Source: Lentisphaeria bacterium (GTDB lineage Bacteria > Verrucomicrobiota > Lentisphaeria > Oligosphaerales > Oligosphaeraceae). Taken from it: DNA of 52,051 nt. The notes beneath the pieces were generated by a model. It searched no databases. It was not told the origin of the DNA and was given only the letters and a program-made list of their open reading frames with translations. Of this stretch, positions 1 through 8,599 are shown one piece after another (within the stretch, counting starts at the first letter, position 1; every line of letters begins with the position of its first letter). A program made the translations under genes and the position numbers. The stretch is taken from positions 1 through 52,051 of the forward strand of contig JAEEYQ010000040.1 in NCBI GenBank assembly GCA_016288215.1, in the 5' to 3' direction.

Positions 1-370
1 CCTCCGCCATGAGGGCCTTCGCCTCCGCCAGACTCATGTCGCCATCCGTAACCAACGCCCCCATCGCCAGATAGGGCATGACCTTCGAGACCTCGCCGAT
101 TCCGAAATACGAGGAGTCGGAGTTGTTGAAGGGCTTCCAGAAGCCGAAGGCGGCGCGCTTGCCGTTGCGGCTCAGCACGAAGGCGCTGACGTTGCAGCCC
201 TCCGCCTCAAGGGCGCGGACCCATGCGGTGACGGCGGAGGAGGGGATGCCTTCCGCCTCCGGCGTGGAGTTCGTCGTCGGCGCGACGGTCCGCGCGGCCT
301 GGCAGACGCAGGCCATGCAGCTGAAGGCAAGGAGGGAGACGTGGATGGCATGGCTCAGGCTGTTTGTCAT
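1..370 (-). CDS. Third tandem sialidase, N-terminal part only (cut by window edge)
   Basis: This is the first ~123 codons of a third copy of the sialidase family encoded just upstream on the same strand. It starts with MTNSLSHAIHVSLL and a signal peptide, followed by the start of the serine-hydrolase-like domain, including the same GIGEVSKVMPY stretch. Its DNA is nearly identical to 2359-2728, with only scattered changes, so the duplication is recent. It is open at the left edge, so truncation by the window, not gene decay, explains the short length. AAAGGATAAC upstream of the ATG is a good ribosome binding site. The 75-bp gap to the preceding gene equals the gap between the other two copies. 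Whether the BNR sialidase half is present beyond the edge cannot be seen. Confidence 0.85.
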   Translation of the reverse strand, partial: MTNSLSHAIHVSLLAFSCMACVCQAARTVAPTTNSTPEAEGIPSSAVTAWVRALEAEGCNVSAFVLSRNGKRAAFGFWKPFNNSDSSYFGIGEVSKVMPYLAMGALVTDGDMSLAEAKALMAE

Positions 371-445
371 AAAACGTTATCCTTTAGGAATTAGCAACTA
401 TCAATTTGACTTGAAATTGGCTGTTTTCCGTTCCTTTTCTCCTGT

Positions 446-2728
446 TCATGGATGGATTTCGGAGATCGGCCAGGTGGCGACCCGCAGGTTGACAAGTGTG
501 CTATATACCATATATAATAGACCGTCATATTCGCGAACGGCCACGTAGTTGTTCCAGCCCTCGGTCTCGATGTCCACCAGCCCCTTCCATGTTTCCCCTT
601 CGTCTTCCGAAATGCCGATGGTCAAAGGATTTCGGATGCCCGTGTGATAGGGGAACTGCAGCCGTCTGTCGGGGAAGCGGGAGTGGTCGTTCCAGACGGC
701 GGCGAGAACGCCGGTGGAGAGTCTGATGATGGTGGCGGGGGAGCGGGGGGAGATCATGTTGGAAGGCGCGGGAGGCGTCCATGTGTCGCCGTTGTCGGAG
801 GAGTACATGAAATACTGGCAGCCGTGGCCCGTGCGGGCGTACATGAGAATGCGGCCATCCTTAAGTGTAACCACGCCAGGCTCTTGGAGCAAAACAGATA
901 TCCCTTTTGAGTCCTTCGCGGTGTGGAAGTCCTTCGAGCGGTGCCATGTCTTGCCCACATCGTCGGAATAGTAGACGCCTATGGCGCCGCCGCCGATGGA
1001 GGCCATGGCCGGCACGAGCAGCCGACCGTTGGAAAGCTGGATGAGGCGTCCGTTATTGACGACGTAGTAGCCGTTGTGTTCATCGGGAATGATTTTGACA
1101 GGGTCGCTCCAGGTGGCGCATTCATCGTCGGAGCGGCGGAATACGGGACGGCAGTCTTTTGGGCTGACCTTGTCCAGATAGGACAGGGCGATGCCACCAT
1201 CGGCGAGACGCAAGAGGCTGACGCACATGACGTTTTGGGAGCCTTCCGGATGCGGGACGACGATTTCCTGTGGGGACCAGGTCTTGCCGCCGTCGGCGGA
1301 AATTCGCGCCACCAGATCGGCATTGGCGTCGTCACTTCCGGATCCGTGGAAAGCGGACCACATGAGGTAGAGCCGCCCGTCCTTCAGCTTGATGATGTCA
1401 CCCTCTGAGTTGCGGGCCTGCTTGGAAGTCTGGAAGACGTTGAGGATGGAGTTGGCCATGCCAATTGAGACAGTGGGCTTGTAGACGACGGGCTCAGCCT
1501 GCTCGTCAGTAAATGCAAGTTCCGTGATGACAGGAACTTCTGGGATGTAGAGCTGGACATGGAAGCGATTGTCGTCCATCCAGCCGCCTTGCGCGTAGAC
1601 CAGCAGATTGCCCGTGATGTCGCCGCGCCGTTCATAGCGCTGCGGCTGGAAGGTCACGTAGTCGCTGCGCCATCGGTCGGTTCCGACGCCGCAGCGCTGC
1701 ACGCCGGCGGCGGTGCGGAAGATGGCGTACAGGCGGTCGTTGCCCCGCTCCAGATGTCCGGCCGTGATGCCGAGGACGTTCTTCTCGAAGACGCGGTCCG
1801 TCTTGTCCGGCTCGCGGCCGTCGTCCTTCACCGTCAGCAAAGGAATGGCGAGGCTTTTGCGGTATTCCTCCCACTCCTTGACGGCGGCTTCGTCCGGCTG
1901 TTCGATGGGGCCGTTCTGGAAGGCGGGAATCAGCTTCTGCTCCGTCAGCTCCAGGACGGTCTGGGGCCTGTCCGTGCAGGCGAAGACGACGACGGCCATG
2001 TCCAGATCCGGCCGGATGTACATCAATTGCCCTTTGGAGCCCAAGATGCCGAAGCCCTTGCCGAGGGGGATGGCGGCGGTGATGGCGTCGGCGCTTTCCT
2101 GCGAGATGATGGCGCGGTGGACCCACATGCCTCTGGACAGCAGCAGCTCCGCGATGCGGGCCAGATCAAAGGGCTGCATCTGGACGCCCCAGCCGCCGTT
2201 CATCAGCCCCTGCTCGTCCGCCGTCGCCTTCCAGTAGGCCATGATGCCACCAAGATTGTTGAGGACTTTGCGCAGCACGTACTGGTCCAAAGTCTTCTCT
2301 CCGTACTTCTCCACGATGGCGGCCAGCTTGTGGGACACCTGCGGGTCCGTGGCGTCCTCCGCCATGAGGGCTTTCGCCTCCGCCAGACTCATGTCGCCAT
2401 CTGTAACCAACGCCCCCATCGCCAGATAGGGCATGACCTTCGAGACCTCGCCGATTCCGAAATATGAGGAGAAGGAATTGGTGAAGGGCCTCCAGAAGCC
2501 GAAGGCGGCGCGCTTGCCGTTGCGGCTCAGCACGAAGGCGCTGACGTTGCAGCCCTCCGCCTCAAGGGCGCGGACCCATGCGGTGACGGCGGCGGAGGGG
2601 ATGCCTTCCGCCTCCGGCGTGGAGTTCGTCGTCGGCGCGACGGTTCGCGCGGCCTGGCAGACGCAGGCCATGCAGCCGAAGGCAAGGAGGGAGACGTGGA
2701 TGATGGCATGGCTCAGGCTGTTTGTCAT
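446..2728 (-). CDS. Secreted exo-sialidase with N-terminal serine-hydrolase-like domain (copy B)
   Basis: A 760-residue exported protein. Residues 1-27 are a signal peptide (cleavage near CQA-AR). Residues ~40-270 resemble a class C beta-lactamase/serine hydrolase: a GIGEVSK motif, a GGWGVQM..DLARIAELLLSRG stretch and a GSKGQLMYIRPDLDM strand. The nucleophile of the S-x-x-K motif is replaced by Glu94 (E-V-S-K), so this half is probably not catalytic. Residues ~435-755 form a six-bladed BNR propeller with Asp boxes near 477, 533 (degenerate), 588, 643 and 707 (for example SADGGKTW, SSDNGDTW), typical of GH33-like sialidases that release terminal sialic acid. It lies 75 bp after copy C and 75 bp before copy A. 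Sialic acid specificity is inferred from the fold; other BNR hydrolases are possible. Confidence 0.85.
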   Translation of the reverse strand: MTNSLSHAIIHVSLLAFGCMACVCQAARTVAPTTNSTPEAEGIPSAAVTAWVRALEAEGCNVSAFVLSRNGKRAAFGFWRPFTNSFSSYFGIGEVSKVMPYLAMGALVTDGDMSLAEAKALMAEDATDPQVSHKLAAIVEKYGEKTLDQYVLRKVLNNLGGIMAYWKATADEQGLMNGGWGVQMQPFDLARIAELLLSRGMWVHRAIISQESADAITAAIPLGKGFGILGSKGQLMYIRPDLDMAVVVFACTDRPQTVLELTEQKLIPAFQNGPIEQPDEAAVKEWEEYRKSLAIPLLTVKDDGREPDKTDRVFEKNVLGITAGHLERGNDRLYAIFRTAAGVQRCGVGTDRWRSDYVTFQPQRYERRGDITGNLLVYAQGGWMDDNRFHVQLYIPEVPVITELAFTDEQAEPVVYKPTVSIGMANSILNVFQTSKQARNSEGDIIKLKDGRLYLMWSAFHGSGSDDANADLVARISADGGKTWSPQEIVVPHPEGSQNVMCVSLLRLADGGIALSYLDKVSPKDCRPVFRRSDDECATWSDPVKIIPDEHNGYYVVNNGRLIQLSNGRLLVPAMASIGGGAIGVYYSDDVGKTWHRSKDFHTAKDSKGISVLLQEPGVVTLKDGRILMYARTGHGCQYFMYSSDNGDTWTPPAPSNMISPRSPATIIRLSTGVLAAVWNDHSRFPDRRLQFPYHTGIRNPLTIGISEDEGETWKGLVDIETEGWNNYVAVREYDGLLYMVYSTLVNLRVATWPISEIHP

Positions 2729-2745
2729 AAGGCGCTTTCCTGTAA

Positions 2746-2806
2746 GGAATTAGGAATTAGAAATTAGGAGTTTTATCTAGTGCATCTAGAGCTTCTAGAC
2801 TAGCTA
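2746..2806. repeat. Short tandem repeats (AATTAGG and TCTAG types) between sialidase genes
   Basis: Tandem GGAATTAGGAATTAGAAATTAGG is followed by a TCTAGAGCTTCTAGACTAGCTA-like run. The run ends in the TAG stop codon of the upstream sialidase gene (complement of 2804-2806). Related runs occur near 9986, 30727, 34417, 35694 and 42724. Confidence 0.75.
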
Positions 2807-5080
2807 CGGATGGATTTCGGAGACGGGCCATGCGACCACGCGGAGGTTCGCATGGCTGCCAGTACTATATACGATGTATAGATTGCCGTCGTATTCCCGC
2901 AGGGCGACATAGTCGTTCCAGCCCTCGGTCTCGATGTCCACCAGATTCTTCCATGTTTCCCCTTCGTCTACCGAAACACCTATCGTCAAAGGATTTCGAA
3001 TGCCATTGTGATAGGGGAACTGGAGGCGTTTGTCCGAGAAGCGGGAATGGTCGTTCCAGACGGCGGCGAGAATTCCAGTGGAAAGCCTGATGATGGAGGC
3101 GGGGGAGCGGGGGGAGATCATGTTGGAAGGCGCGGGAGGCGTCCATGTGTCGCCGTTGTCGGAGGAGTACATGAAATACTGGCTGCCGTGGCCGGTGCGT
3201 CCCCACATGAGGACGCGTCCGTCCTTGAGTTCGATGGCGCCAGGCTCCTGCAGCAGAACGGCAATCCCCTTGGAATCCTTCGCCGTGTGGAAGTCCTTGG
3301 AGCGGTGCCATGTCTTGCCGACGTCGTCCGAATAGTAGGTTCCCAAGGCGCCGTAGCCGATGGGGGCCATAACGGGCATGAGCAGCCGTCCGTTGGAGAG
3401 CTGGATGAGGCGTCCGTTGTTGCCGACGTAGTAGCCTTTCTCCTTATCGGGGATGATTTTGACAGGCTCGCTCCAGGTGGCGCATTCGTCGTCTGAACGG
3501 CGGAATACGGGGCGGCAGTCCCTTTGGCTGACCTTGTCCAGATAGAGGAGCGCGATGCCGCCGTCGGCGAGGCGCAGGAGACTGACGCACATGACGTTGA
3601 GGGATTTTTCCGGCCGCGTGACGACGATTTCCTGTGGGGACCAGGTCTTGCCGTTGTCGGCGGAAATCTGCTTGACCAGGTTGGCGGGATCGTCGTCGCC
3701 GTCCGTGGGGAAGCAGCTCCATATCAGATAAAGCCGCCCGTCCTTCAGCTTGATGATGTCTCCTTCGGAATTGCGGCGCTGCCCCTGCCGTGCCATGACG
3801 TCGTGGATGGAATGCAGCTGACCCGGCGATTTGTAGGGCACAAAGACGACTTTTTCAGACTGCGGCGCCTCTGCCGTTGGGAAGGTAATTTCCGTTTCAA
3901 GAGGCACTTCGGGGAGGAATAGCTTGGCGCGGAACGTGCCGTCCGCCATCCAGCCGCCTTGACACAATGTGCGCAGGTTGCCCGTCAGTTTCCCTGGAAG
4001 CTCTTCGTAGGGCTCGGGACGGAAGGCGACATAGCCGCCGCGCCATTTTTTGCCGATGTTGAGGCACTGCACGCCGTTGGCGGTCTTGACGACGGCACAC
4101 CATCCGTCCTTCTCCACATCCAGATGGCCAGCCGTGATGCCAAGCGCGTTTTCGGGGAAGACGCGGTCCGTCTTGTCGGGCGTGCGGTCTTCTCCATCGC
4201 AGGCCAGCATGGGAATCGTGAGGGTGTTGCGATAGGCCTCCCATGCCTTCACATCCTCTTCGACGGGGGTGAGCGGCTCCGCCGAGAATTTTGCAATTAG
4301 CTCCCGTTCCGTTATTTCCAGAATGGCCTGCGGCTTGTCCGAACTGGCGAAGACGGCTAGCTGCATGTCCAAATCCGGCCGAATGTACAGCATCTGCCCT
4401 TTGGAGCCCAAGACGCCGAAGCCCTTGCCAAGCGGAATGGCCTTGGCGATGGCGTCCGCAGTCTCCGTCGAGAACATCGTGTGTTTCATCCATTTGCCGC
4501 GGGACAGCAGCAGCTCGCCGATGCGCGACAAGTCGGAGACATTCATGTGAACGCCCCAGCCGCCGTTCATCAGCCCCTCCGGTCCTGCGGTGGCCGTCCA
4601 ATATGCCATGACTTCCCCCAGGTTGTTGAGGATTCTCCGCAACACATACTGGTCCAGCGGCTTCTCGCTGTATTTCTGCACGATGGCGGACAATTCATAG
4701 GAGACCTTCGGGTCGGAAGCGTCCTTCGCCATGAGCGCTTCGGCCTCGGCCAGCGTCATGTCGCCGTCCGTGACCAGCGCGGCCATGCCCATGTAGGGGA
4801 AGAGTCTGGAGACTTCTCCAATGCCGTAGTACTGGGCGCCGGGCGACCATTGGGCGCTCGCCACGCGTTTCCCGTTGCGGCTGAGCAAAAAGGCACGCAC
4901 ATTGCAATTTTCCTTTTCAAGCGTCTTGACCCATGCCGTAATGGCAGAGGTGGGAATGCCTTCCGCCTCCGGCGTGGAATTGGTCTTGGGGGAGACGGTC
5001 CGCTCGGCATGGCAGACGCAGGACATGCAGCCGATGGCAAGAATGGAGACATGAAACGCACGGCACAGCAAATTCATCAT
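2804..5080 (-). CDS. Secreted exo-sialidase with N-terminal serine-hydrolase-like domain (copy C)
   Basis: A 758-residue paralogue of the next gene, clearly more diverged from copy B than B is from A. It has a signal peptide (cleavage near CHA-ER) and a serine-hydrolase-like domain at residues ~35-265. The catalytic S-x-x-K is changed to E-V-S-R (Glu89 and Arg92), so both the nucleophile and the general-base lysine are lost. The C-terminal BNR propeller (~435-755) has five Asp boxes such as SADNGKTW, SDDVGKTW and SVDEGETW. It is first of the three tandem copies and starts 13 bp after dgkA, so it is probably translated from the same message as hisC and dgkA. Likely role: release of sialic acid or a related sugar outside the cytoplasm. 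Start chosen at the first ATG (MMNLLCRAF) because the signal peptide begins there. Confidence 0.85.
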   Translation of the reverse strand: MMNLLCRAFHVSILAIGCMSCVCHAERTVSPKTNSTPEAEGIPTSAITAWVKTLEKENCNVRAFLLSRNGKRVASAQWSPGAQYYGIGEVSRLFPYMGMAALVTDGDMTLAEAEALMAKDASDPKVSYELSAIVQKYSEKPLDQYVLRRILNNLGEVMAYWTATAGPEGLMNGGWGVHMNVSDLSRIGELLLSRGKWMKHTMFSTETADAIAKAIPLGKGFGVLGSKGQMLYIRPDLDMQLAVFASSDKPQAILEITERELIAKFSAEPLTPVEEDVKAWEAYRNTLTIPMLACDGEDRTPDKTDRVFPENALGITAGHLDVEKDGWCAVVKTANGVQCLNIGKKWRGGYVAFRPEPYEELPGKLTGNLRTLCQGGWMADGTFRAKLFLPEVPLETEITFPTAEAPQSEKVVFVPYKSPGQLHSIHDVMARQGQRRNSEGDIIKLKDGRLYLIWSCFPTDGDDDPANLVKQISADNGKTWSPQEIVVTRPEKSLNVMCVSLLRLADGGIALLYLDKVSQRDCRPVFRRSDDECATWSEPVKIIPDKEKGYYVGNNGRLIQLSNGRLLMPVMAPIGYGALGTYYSDDVGKTWHRSKDFHTAKDSKGIAVLLQEPGAIELKDGRVLMWGRTGHGSQYFMYSSDNGDTWTPPAPSNMISPRSPASIIRLSTGILAAVWNDHSRFSDKRLQFPYHNGIRNPLTIGVSVDEGETWKNLVDIETEGWNDYVALREYDGNLYIVYSTGSHANLRVVAWPVSEIHP

Positions 5081-5093
5081 AACTCATTCTCCT

Positions 5094-5498
5094 TCAATTA
5101 GTTATCAATAAATATAGCCAAGAGGCGCCATAGATGACAAGGGAAATGGTCACTGCCGCGCTGGCCAGGTCTTTGGCACGGCCGGCCAGTTCGTGGAAAC
5201 CCGGAGAGGCCAAATCGACCACGGCTTCCACGGCGCTGTTGAGCAGTTCCGTCAGCAAGACGATTAGCCATGAGAGACAGACGAAGAAGCGGCTTAGGGC
5301 ACTGTGGCCGAGCCAGAAGGCCAGCGGCAACGTCACGATCCCCAACAGACACTCCTGACGGAACGCCGCCTCCCGCCATGCCGCGCGGAACCCTTTTGCC
5401 GAATAGCCGCACGAACGCAGGAAATGCCTGAATCCCACATCTTTGCGGGGGGCATTCTGCGGTGTGGCCTCGGCGGCTGTCTTTGAATTTTCAGGCAT
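5094..5498 (-). CDS. dgkA: Diacylglycerol kinase (DgkA family)
   Basis: A 134-residue integral membrane protein of the small prokaryotic DgkA type, which phosphorylates diacylglycerol to phosphatidate for lipid recycling. Family marks are REAAFRQE near the first helix, ELLNSAVEAVVDL with the catalytic and metal-binding glutamates, and AKDLASAAVTISL before the last helix. Three membrane segments are visible (~55-70, 72-90 and 112-132). The ~25-residue polar N-terminal extension is longer than in E. coli DgkA (~122 residues). Its start overlaps the end of hisC by 8 bp, suggesting translational coupling, and its TGA stop is 13 bp before the sialidase gene. Identification is secure; the operon partners are unusual. 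Confidence 0.93.
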   Translation of the reverse strand: MPENSKTAAEATPQNAPRKDVGFRHFLRSCGYSAKGFRAAWREAAFRQECLLGIVTLPLAFWLGHSALSRFFVCLSWLIVLLTELLNSAVEAVVDLASPGFHELAGRAKDLASAAVTISLVIYGASWLYLLITN

Positions 5499-6552
5499 GT
5501 TCCCTCACAATCTCCTTGTAGGCGGACAGAAACGCCTCCATGTCCTCCCGCGTGCCGATGGTGATGCGGATGTAGTCCGAAACCCGCGGCAGATTGAAAT
5601 AGCGCACGAGGAAGCCATGCTCCCGCAGGGCGGCGAACATGTGGTCCGCGGGAACCGGAGGACGCACAAAGAGGAAATTGGTCTCCGACGGATGGACGGT
5701 GGAGGCGAGGCGGGCCAGCTCGCCGGCCAGCCAGTCGCGGGTTTGGCGGATGCGGCGGACGTTTTCCCTCATGCTGTCGCTGTCGTCCAACGCGGCGGCG
5801 GCCACGGTTTGGGCGAACATGTCCACGTTGTAGGAGTCCTTGACCTTGTTCATCTCAAAGACCAACGCGGTGTTGGCGAAGGCGATGCCCAGGCGCAGTC
5901 CCGCCAGCGAATAGCTTTTGGACAGGGTGCGGGAGACGACCACATTGTCAAAGCGCTTCACGAGGTCCAGGCAGTTGTCGTTGGCAAAATCGGCGTAAGC
6001 CTCGTCAATCCAGACTATTCCGTGGAACTGTTCGCAAAGGCGGACGATGGTCTCCTTCGGGAAGCTGTTGCCTGTGGGGGCGTTTGGCCGCGCCAAAAGC
6101 AACAGTGTGGCGTCACCTGCCTGACGGACGGCGTCTTCGGGGAGCTGGAACTGGTCGTCCAGTTCGATGCGGTTCACGCGGGCTCCCTGCAGGTCGGCGA
6201 GGACGGGATACAGCGAATAGCTGGGGTCCGTGCACGCCAACGCGCCGTTCTGATCGACGAACGTGCGGACGGCGATGGTCAGCAGGTCGTCGGAGCCATT
6301 GCCGCAGATCACTTCGTCCGGAGAGAGGCCAGTCCGCCGGGCCGCCGCCTGACGGACGGCGATGGCGCTGGGCTCAGAGTAGAGTCGAAGTCGCTCCAAA
6401 TCAAAGGCTTTGGCCGCCTCTATGGTCTTGGCGGAGGGCGGATAGGGGTTCTCGTTGGTGTTGAGTTTGACAAAGGTGCGCCCGCGGGGCTGTTCGCCGG
6501 GGACGTAGCCTTGAATGGCGGCAATGCAGGGTCTGGAATATGTCTTGGTCAT
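5491..6552 (-). CDS. hisC: Histidinol-phosphate aminotransferase
   Basis: A PLP-dependent class I/II aminotransferase of about 353 residues that converts imidazole-acetol phosphate to histidinol phosphate in histidine biosynthesis. Visible marks: KLNTNENPYPPS near the N-terminus, CGNGSDDLL, ARPNAPTGN, WIDEAYADF and the PLP-lysine motif SRTLSKSYSLAGLRLG, then a C-terminal TNFLFVR segment. The ATG at 6552 (MTKTYSR) is preferred. A TTG eight codons upstream (6576) sits just behind GAGGAC and cannot be excluded. No other his genes are adjacent. It lies 28 bp after the DUF6785-like gene and overlaps dgkA by 8 bp. Aspartate- or phenylalanine-type specificity is less likely given the HisC motifs. 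Confidence 0.9.
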   Translation of the reverse strand: MTKTYSRPCIAAIQGYVPGEQPRGRTFVKLNTNENPYPPSAKTIEAAKAFDLERLRLYSEPSAIAVRQAAARRTGLSPDEVICGNGSDDLLTIAVRTFVDQNGALACTDPSYSLYPVLADLQGARVNRIELDDQFQLPEDAVRQAGDATLLLLARPNAPTGNSFPKETIVRLCEQFHGIVWIDEAYADFANDNCLDLVKRFDNVVVSRTLSKSYSLAGLRLGIAFANTALVFEMNKVKDSYNVDMFAQTVAAAALDDSDSMRENVRRIRQTRDWLAGELARLASTVHPSETNFLFVRPPVPADHMFAALREHGFLVRYFNLPRVSDYIRITIGTREDMEAFLSAYKEIVREHA

Positions 6553-6580
6553 GGCTGTTGGGTCTGGAGACCCCAAGTCC

Positions 6581-8599
6581 TCAATTGATGGTTTTTCCTG
6601 TGGTCAAATAGTATAACGTGCTGAAAATCATCGGCGTGAACTGTCCACACACGGTGCCGGCGATGACGCCGACCATCAGCGGTTTGCACTTTTGGTACAT
6701 CGCCCCGCCGCCGTATTTGGTGACCAGCCATTTCAGCAGGAAACCAATTCCGAAGGACAGGGACATGTACATGCCCTGATGGCCGCCGAAGAAGATGAAA
6801 ATGACGGGATGGAGGGGCCACCACGTGTATTTCAGCCTGCCGAACGCCACCAGCAGGGTGATGGCGACGGTGATGAGAAAAGTCATGACGAGCATCCTGT
6901 CCGGCGCCATCTGAAGGAGGTGCTGGAAGCCATGCCGCCCCATGGCGGTCTCCTCCATGCCTTGGGCCTTCAGTTTGAGCACGGCTTCGACCGCATTGGC
7001 GAAGGGATAGTAGGAACTTGATCTGGGCCAATGGTTTACCATGGCGCCTTGGTCATATTGCCAATAGATGGTGCAGGGGATGGCCACCAGCACGGCGAGA
7101 ATCATGACCGCCATGCCCCAGCGGAAGGTCCGCGCCAATGGCACTTGCCGCCCCTCCGTCAGTTTCATGGCCTGATTGATGAAGGGCATGACGGACCAGC
7201 CGGGGGCCGCCAGCAGCACCGTGGACGTAAGGAACATGATGACCAGAGGGCGGGGGCCCAGGGCGCTGGCGCCCAAGACGCCCCACAGGAACACACAGGG
7301 ATACACAAAGGTGCCGATCTCAAAGGCGCCCGTCTCTGCAAGTACCCTGCTGACAACGGTATAGACCATAATGGCCAGCACGGTGTAGAGGATGCCCACG
7401 CTCCAGTGCAGCCCCGCGTGGTTCAGCAGCAGAATGAAGGCCACCGTGCCCACAAGGAAGAGCCGCATGCCCATGACGGCGTAGGGGGGGACGTTCTTCT
7501 CCTGCCCCTTCAGACCCACGGCGTGCTTCAAGACGGACAGATAATACTGTCGCCCCGTATAGAGGATGATGAGCAGGAGCCCAAAATAGCCGCCCGCGAA
7601 AATGAAGGGCTCCATGACCAGCGCCATCATCTTGCCGGCGCGGACCTCCACGCCGTAGATGGCGAAGATGCCGCTGATGAAGCAGTACAGCCACGGGCCG
7701 AACCACATGGAGAAGGATGCCTCCGACGGCAGAAAATAGGCCAGGCCGACGACGGCGGGCAGGATGAGCGGATGAAACAGCATGTCGCCCTTTCCGCGAA
7801 CCACGGTGGGAAAGAGGGTCCGCAGCGGCTCCAGAGCCAAATCCAACTTGACGGGAATGAAGATGTCCGACTGCCAGCGGCAGAGATAGTTGTTCAAGAG
7901 AATCAGGAAGATGAACAGGAACCCGATGTAGAACAGGCGGTTATGGAGCATGGGGGCCATTTTGCCGTCCGGTCCGGGCAGGAGGGAGGAGGCGAACTGG
8001 ACGATGGGGTAGGGCAGCTGTTCGTGGGCGCTCCATTGCTGATGGAAGACGGCGGCCAGCCCGAAGACGGCGATGAAGAAGCTGAACACGATGGGACCCC
8101 AGAAGAGGAACGGCCGTTTCCACACGCTCCACGGAATCTCCATGGGGTTGATGTGGTCATTGCCCTTTCCCATGCCCGTGATGTAGCCGTTCAGGCCAAG
8201 CTCGCCATTGGGTCCGTCGACGTCGCAGAGCATCTGCGGCGGAGCCAATTTCAGAATCTCCAGCTCCTTCCAGCTGGGGTTGACCCGTTCATCGTAGTGA
8301 GGGAACATGACCGTGCAGGGGAAAACCTGGCCGAAGCTCCAGCCGGGGACGCCGCAGGCGATGAGAAAGAGCGCCAGCACCACGGCCACTTCCCGCCCCC
8401 CCAGGGCCAGCTTCGCGTTGACTCTGCGCAGCAGCGGGTTCACCAGCAGGACATAGAAGACCAGTCCACCATATGCGACGGCGGGAAGGAGGGAGGAGAC
8501 CATCAGACTGCCGGGCCGCACCACGTAGTCGCAGAAGTAGCAGAATGCACACAGCAACGTGGCGAGAAGAACCCCGATGACTAAGCTTCGAATCGTCAT
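6581..8599 (-). CDS. Polytopic membrane protein, DUF6785/DUF6784-like
   Basis: A 672-residue protein with about 14 hydrophobic segments spread over its whole length and a periplasmic-looking loop (~90-160) after the third helix. The family is, as I recall it, annotated DUF6785 (N-terminal) and DUF6784 (C-terminal) and is found in Planctomycetes and Lentisphaerae; it looks transporter-like (distantly oligopeptide-transporter-like). Notable stretches are YPIVQFASSLLPG and FIFFGGHQGMYMSLSFGIG near the C-terminus. Its ATG overlaps the TGA of the preceding toroid gene by four bases (ATGA), so the two are translationally coupled and may act together on one substrate. Transport function and substrate are inference. 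Confidence 0.75.
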   Translation of the reverse strand: MTIRSLVIGVLLATLLCAFCYFCDYVVRPGSLMVSSLLPAVAYGGLVFYVLLVNPLLRRVNAKLALGGREVAVVLALFLIACGVPGWSFGQVFPCTVMFPHYDERVNPSWKELEILKLAPPQMLCDVDGPNGELGLNGYITGMGKGNDHINPMEIPWSVWKRPFLFWGPIVFSFFIAVFGLAAVFHQQWSAHEQLPYPIVQFASSLLPGPDGKMAPMLHNRLFYIGFLFIFLILLNNYLCRWQSDIFIPVKLDLALEPLRTLFPTVVRGKGDMLFHPLILPAVVGLAYFLPSEASFSMWFGPWLYCFISGIFAIYGVEVRAGKMMALVMEPFIFAGGYFGLLLIILYTGRQYYLSVLKHAVGLKGQEKNVPPYAVMGMRLFLVGTVAFILLLNHAGLHWSVGILYTVLAIMVYTVVSRVLAETGAFEIGTFVYPCVFLWGVLGASALGPRPLVIMFLTSTVLLAAPGWSVMPFINQAMKLTEGRQVPLARTFRWGMAVMILAVLVAIPCTIYWQYDQGAMVNHWPRSSSYYPFANAVEAVLKLKAQGMEETAMGRHGFQHLLQMAPDRMLVMTFLITVAITLLVAFGRLKYTWWPLHPVIFIFFGGHQGMYMSLSFGIGFLLKWLVTKYGGGAMYQKCKPLMVGVIAGTVCGQFTPMIFSTLYYLTTGKTIN

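Noticed and set aside
1..370. Truncated pseudogene at the left edge
   Set aside because: The frame is open at the window boundary and has a good ribosome site, so it is cut by the window and not shown to be broken.
1559..2467. Long open frame antisense to the sialidase gene
   Set aside because: It lacks domain features and is explained by GC-rich third positions of the real gene on the other strand. Similar shadows at 12125-13375, 14723-15451, 18158-19948, 44145-45428, 46119-47216 and 48465-49682 were rejected for the same reason.
7031..8584. 517-codon open frame opposite the membrane protein
   Set aside because: Very His/Gln/Asp-rich antisense artefact; the minus-strand frame has a coherent pattern of membrane helices.
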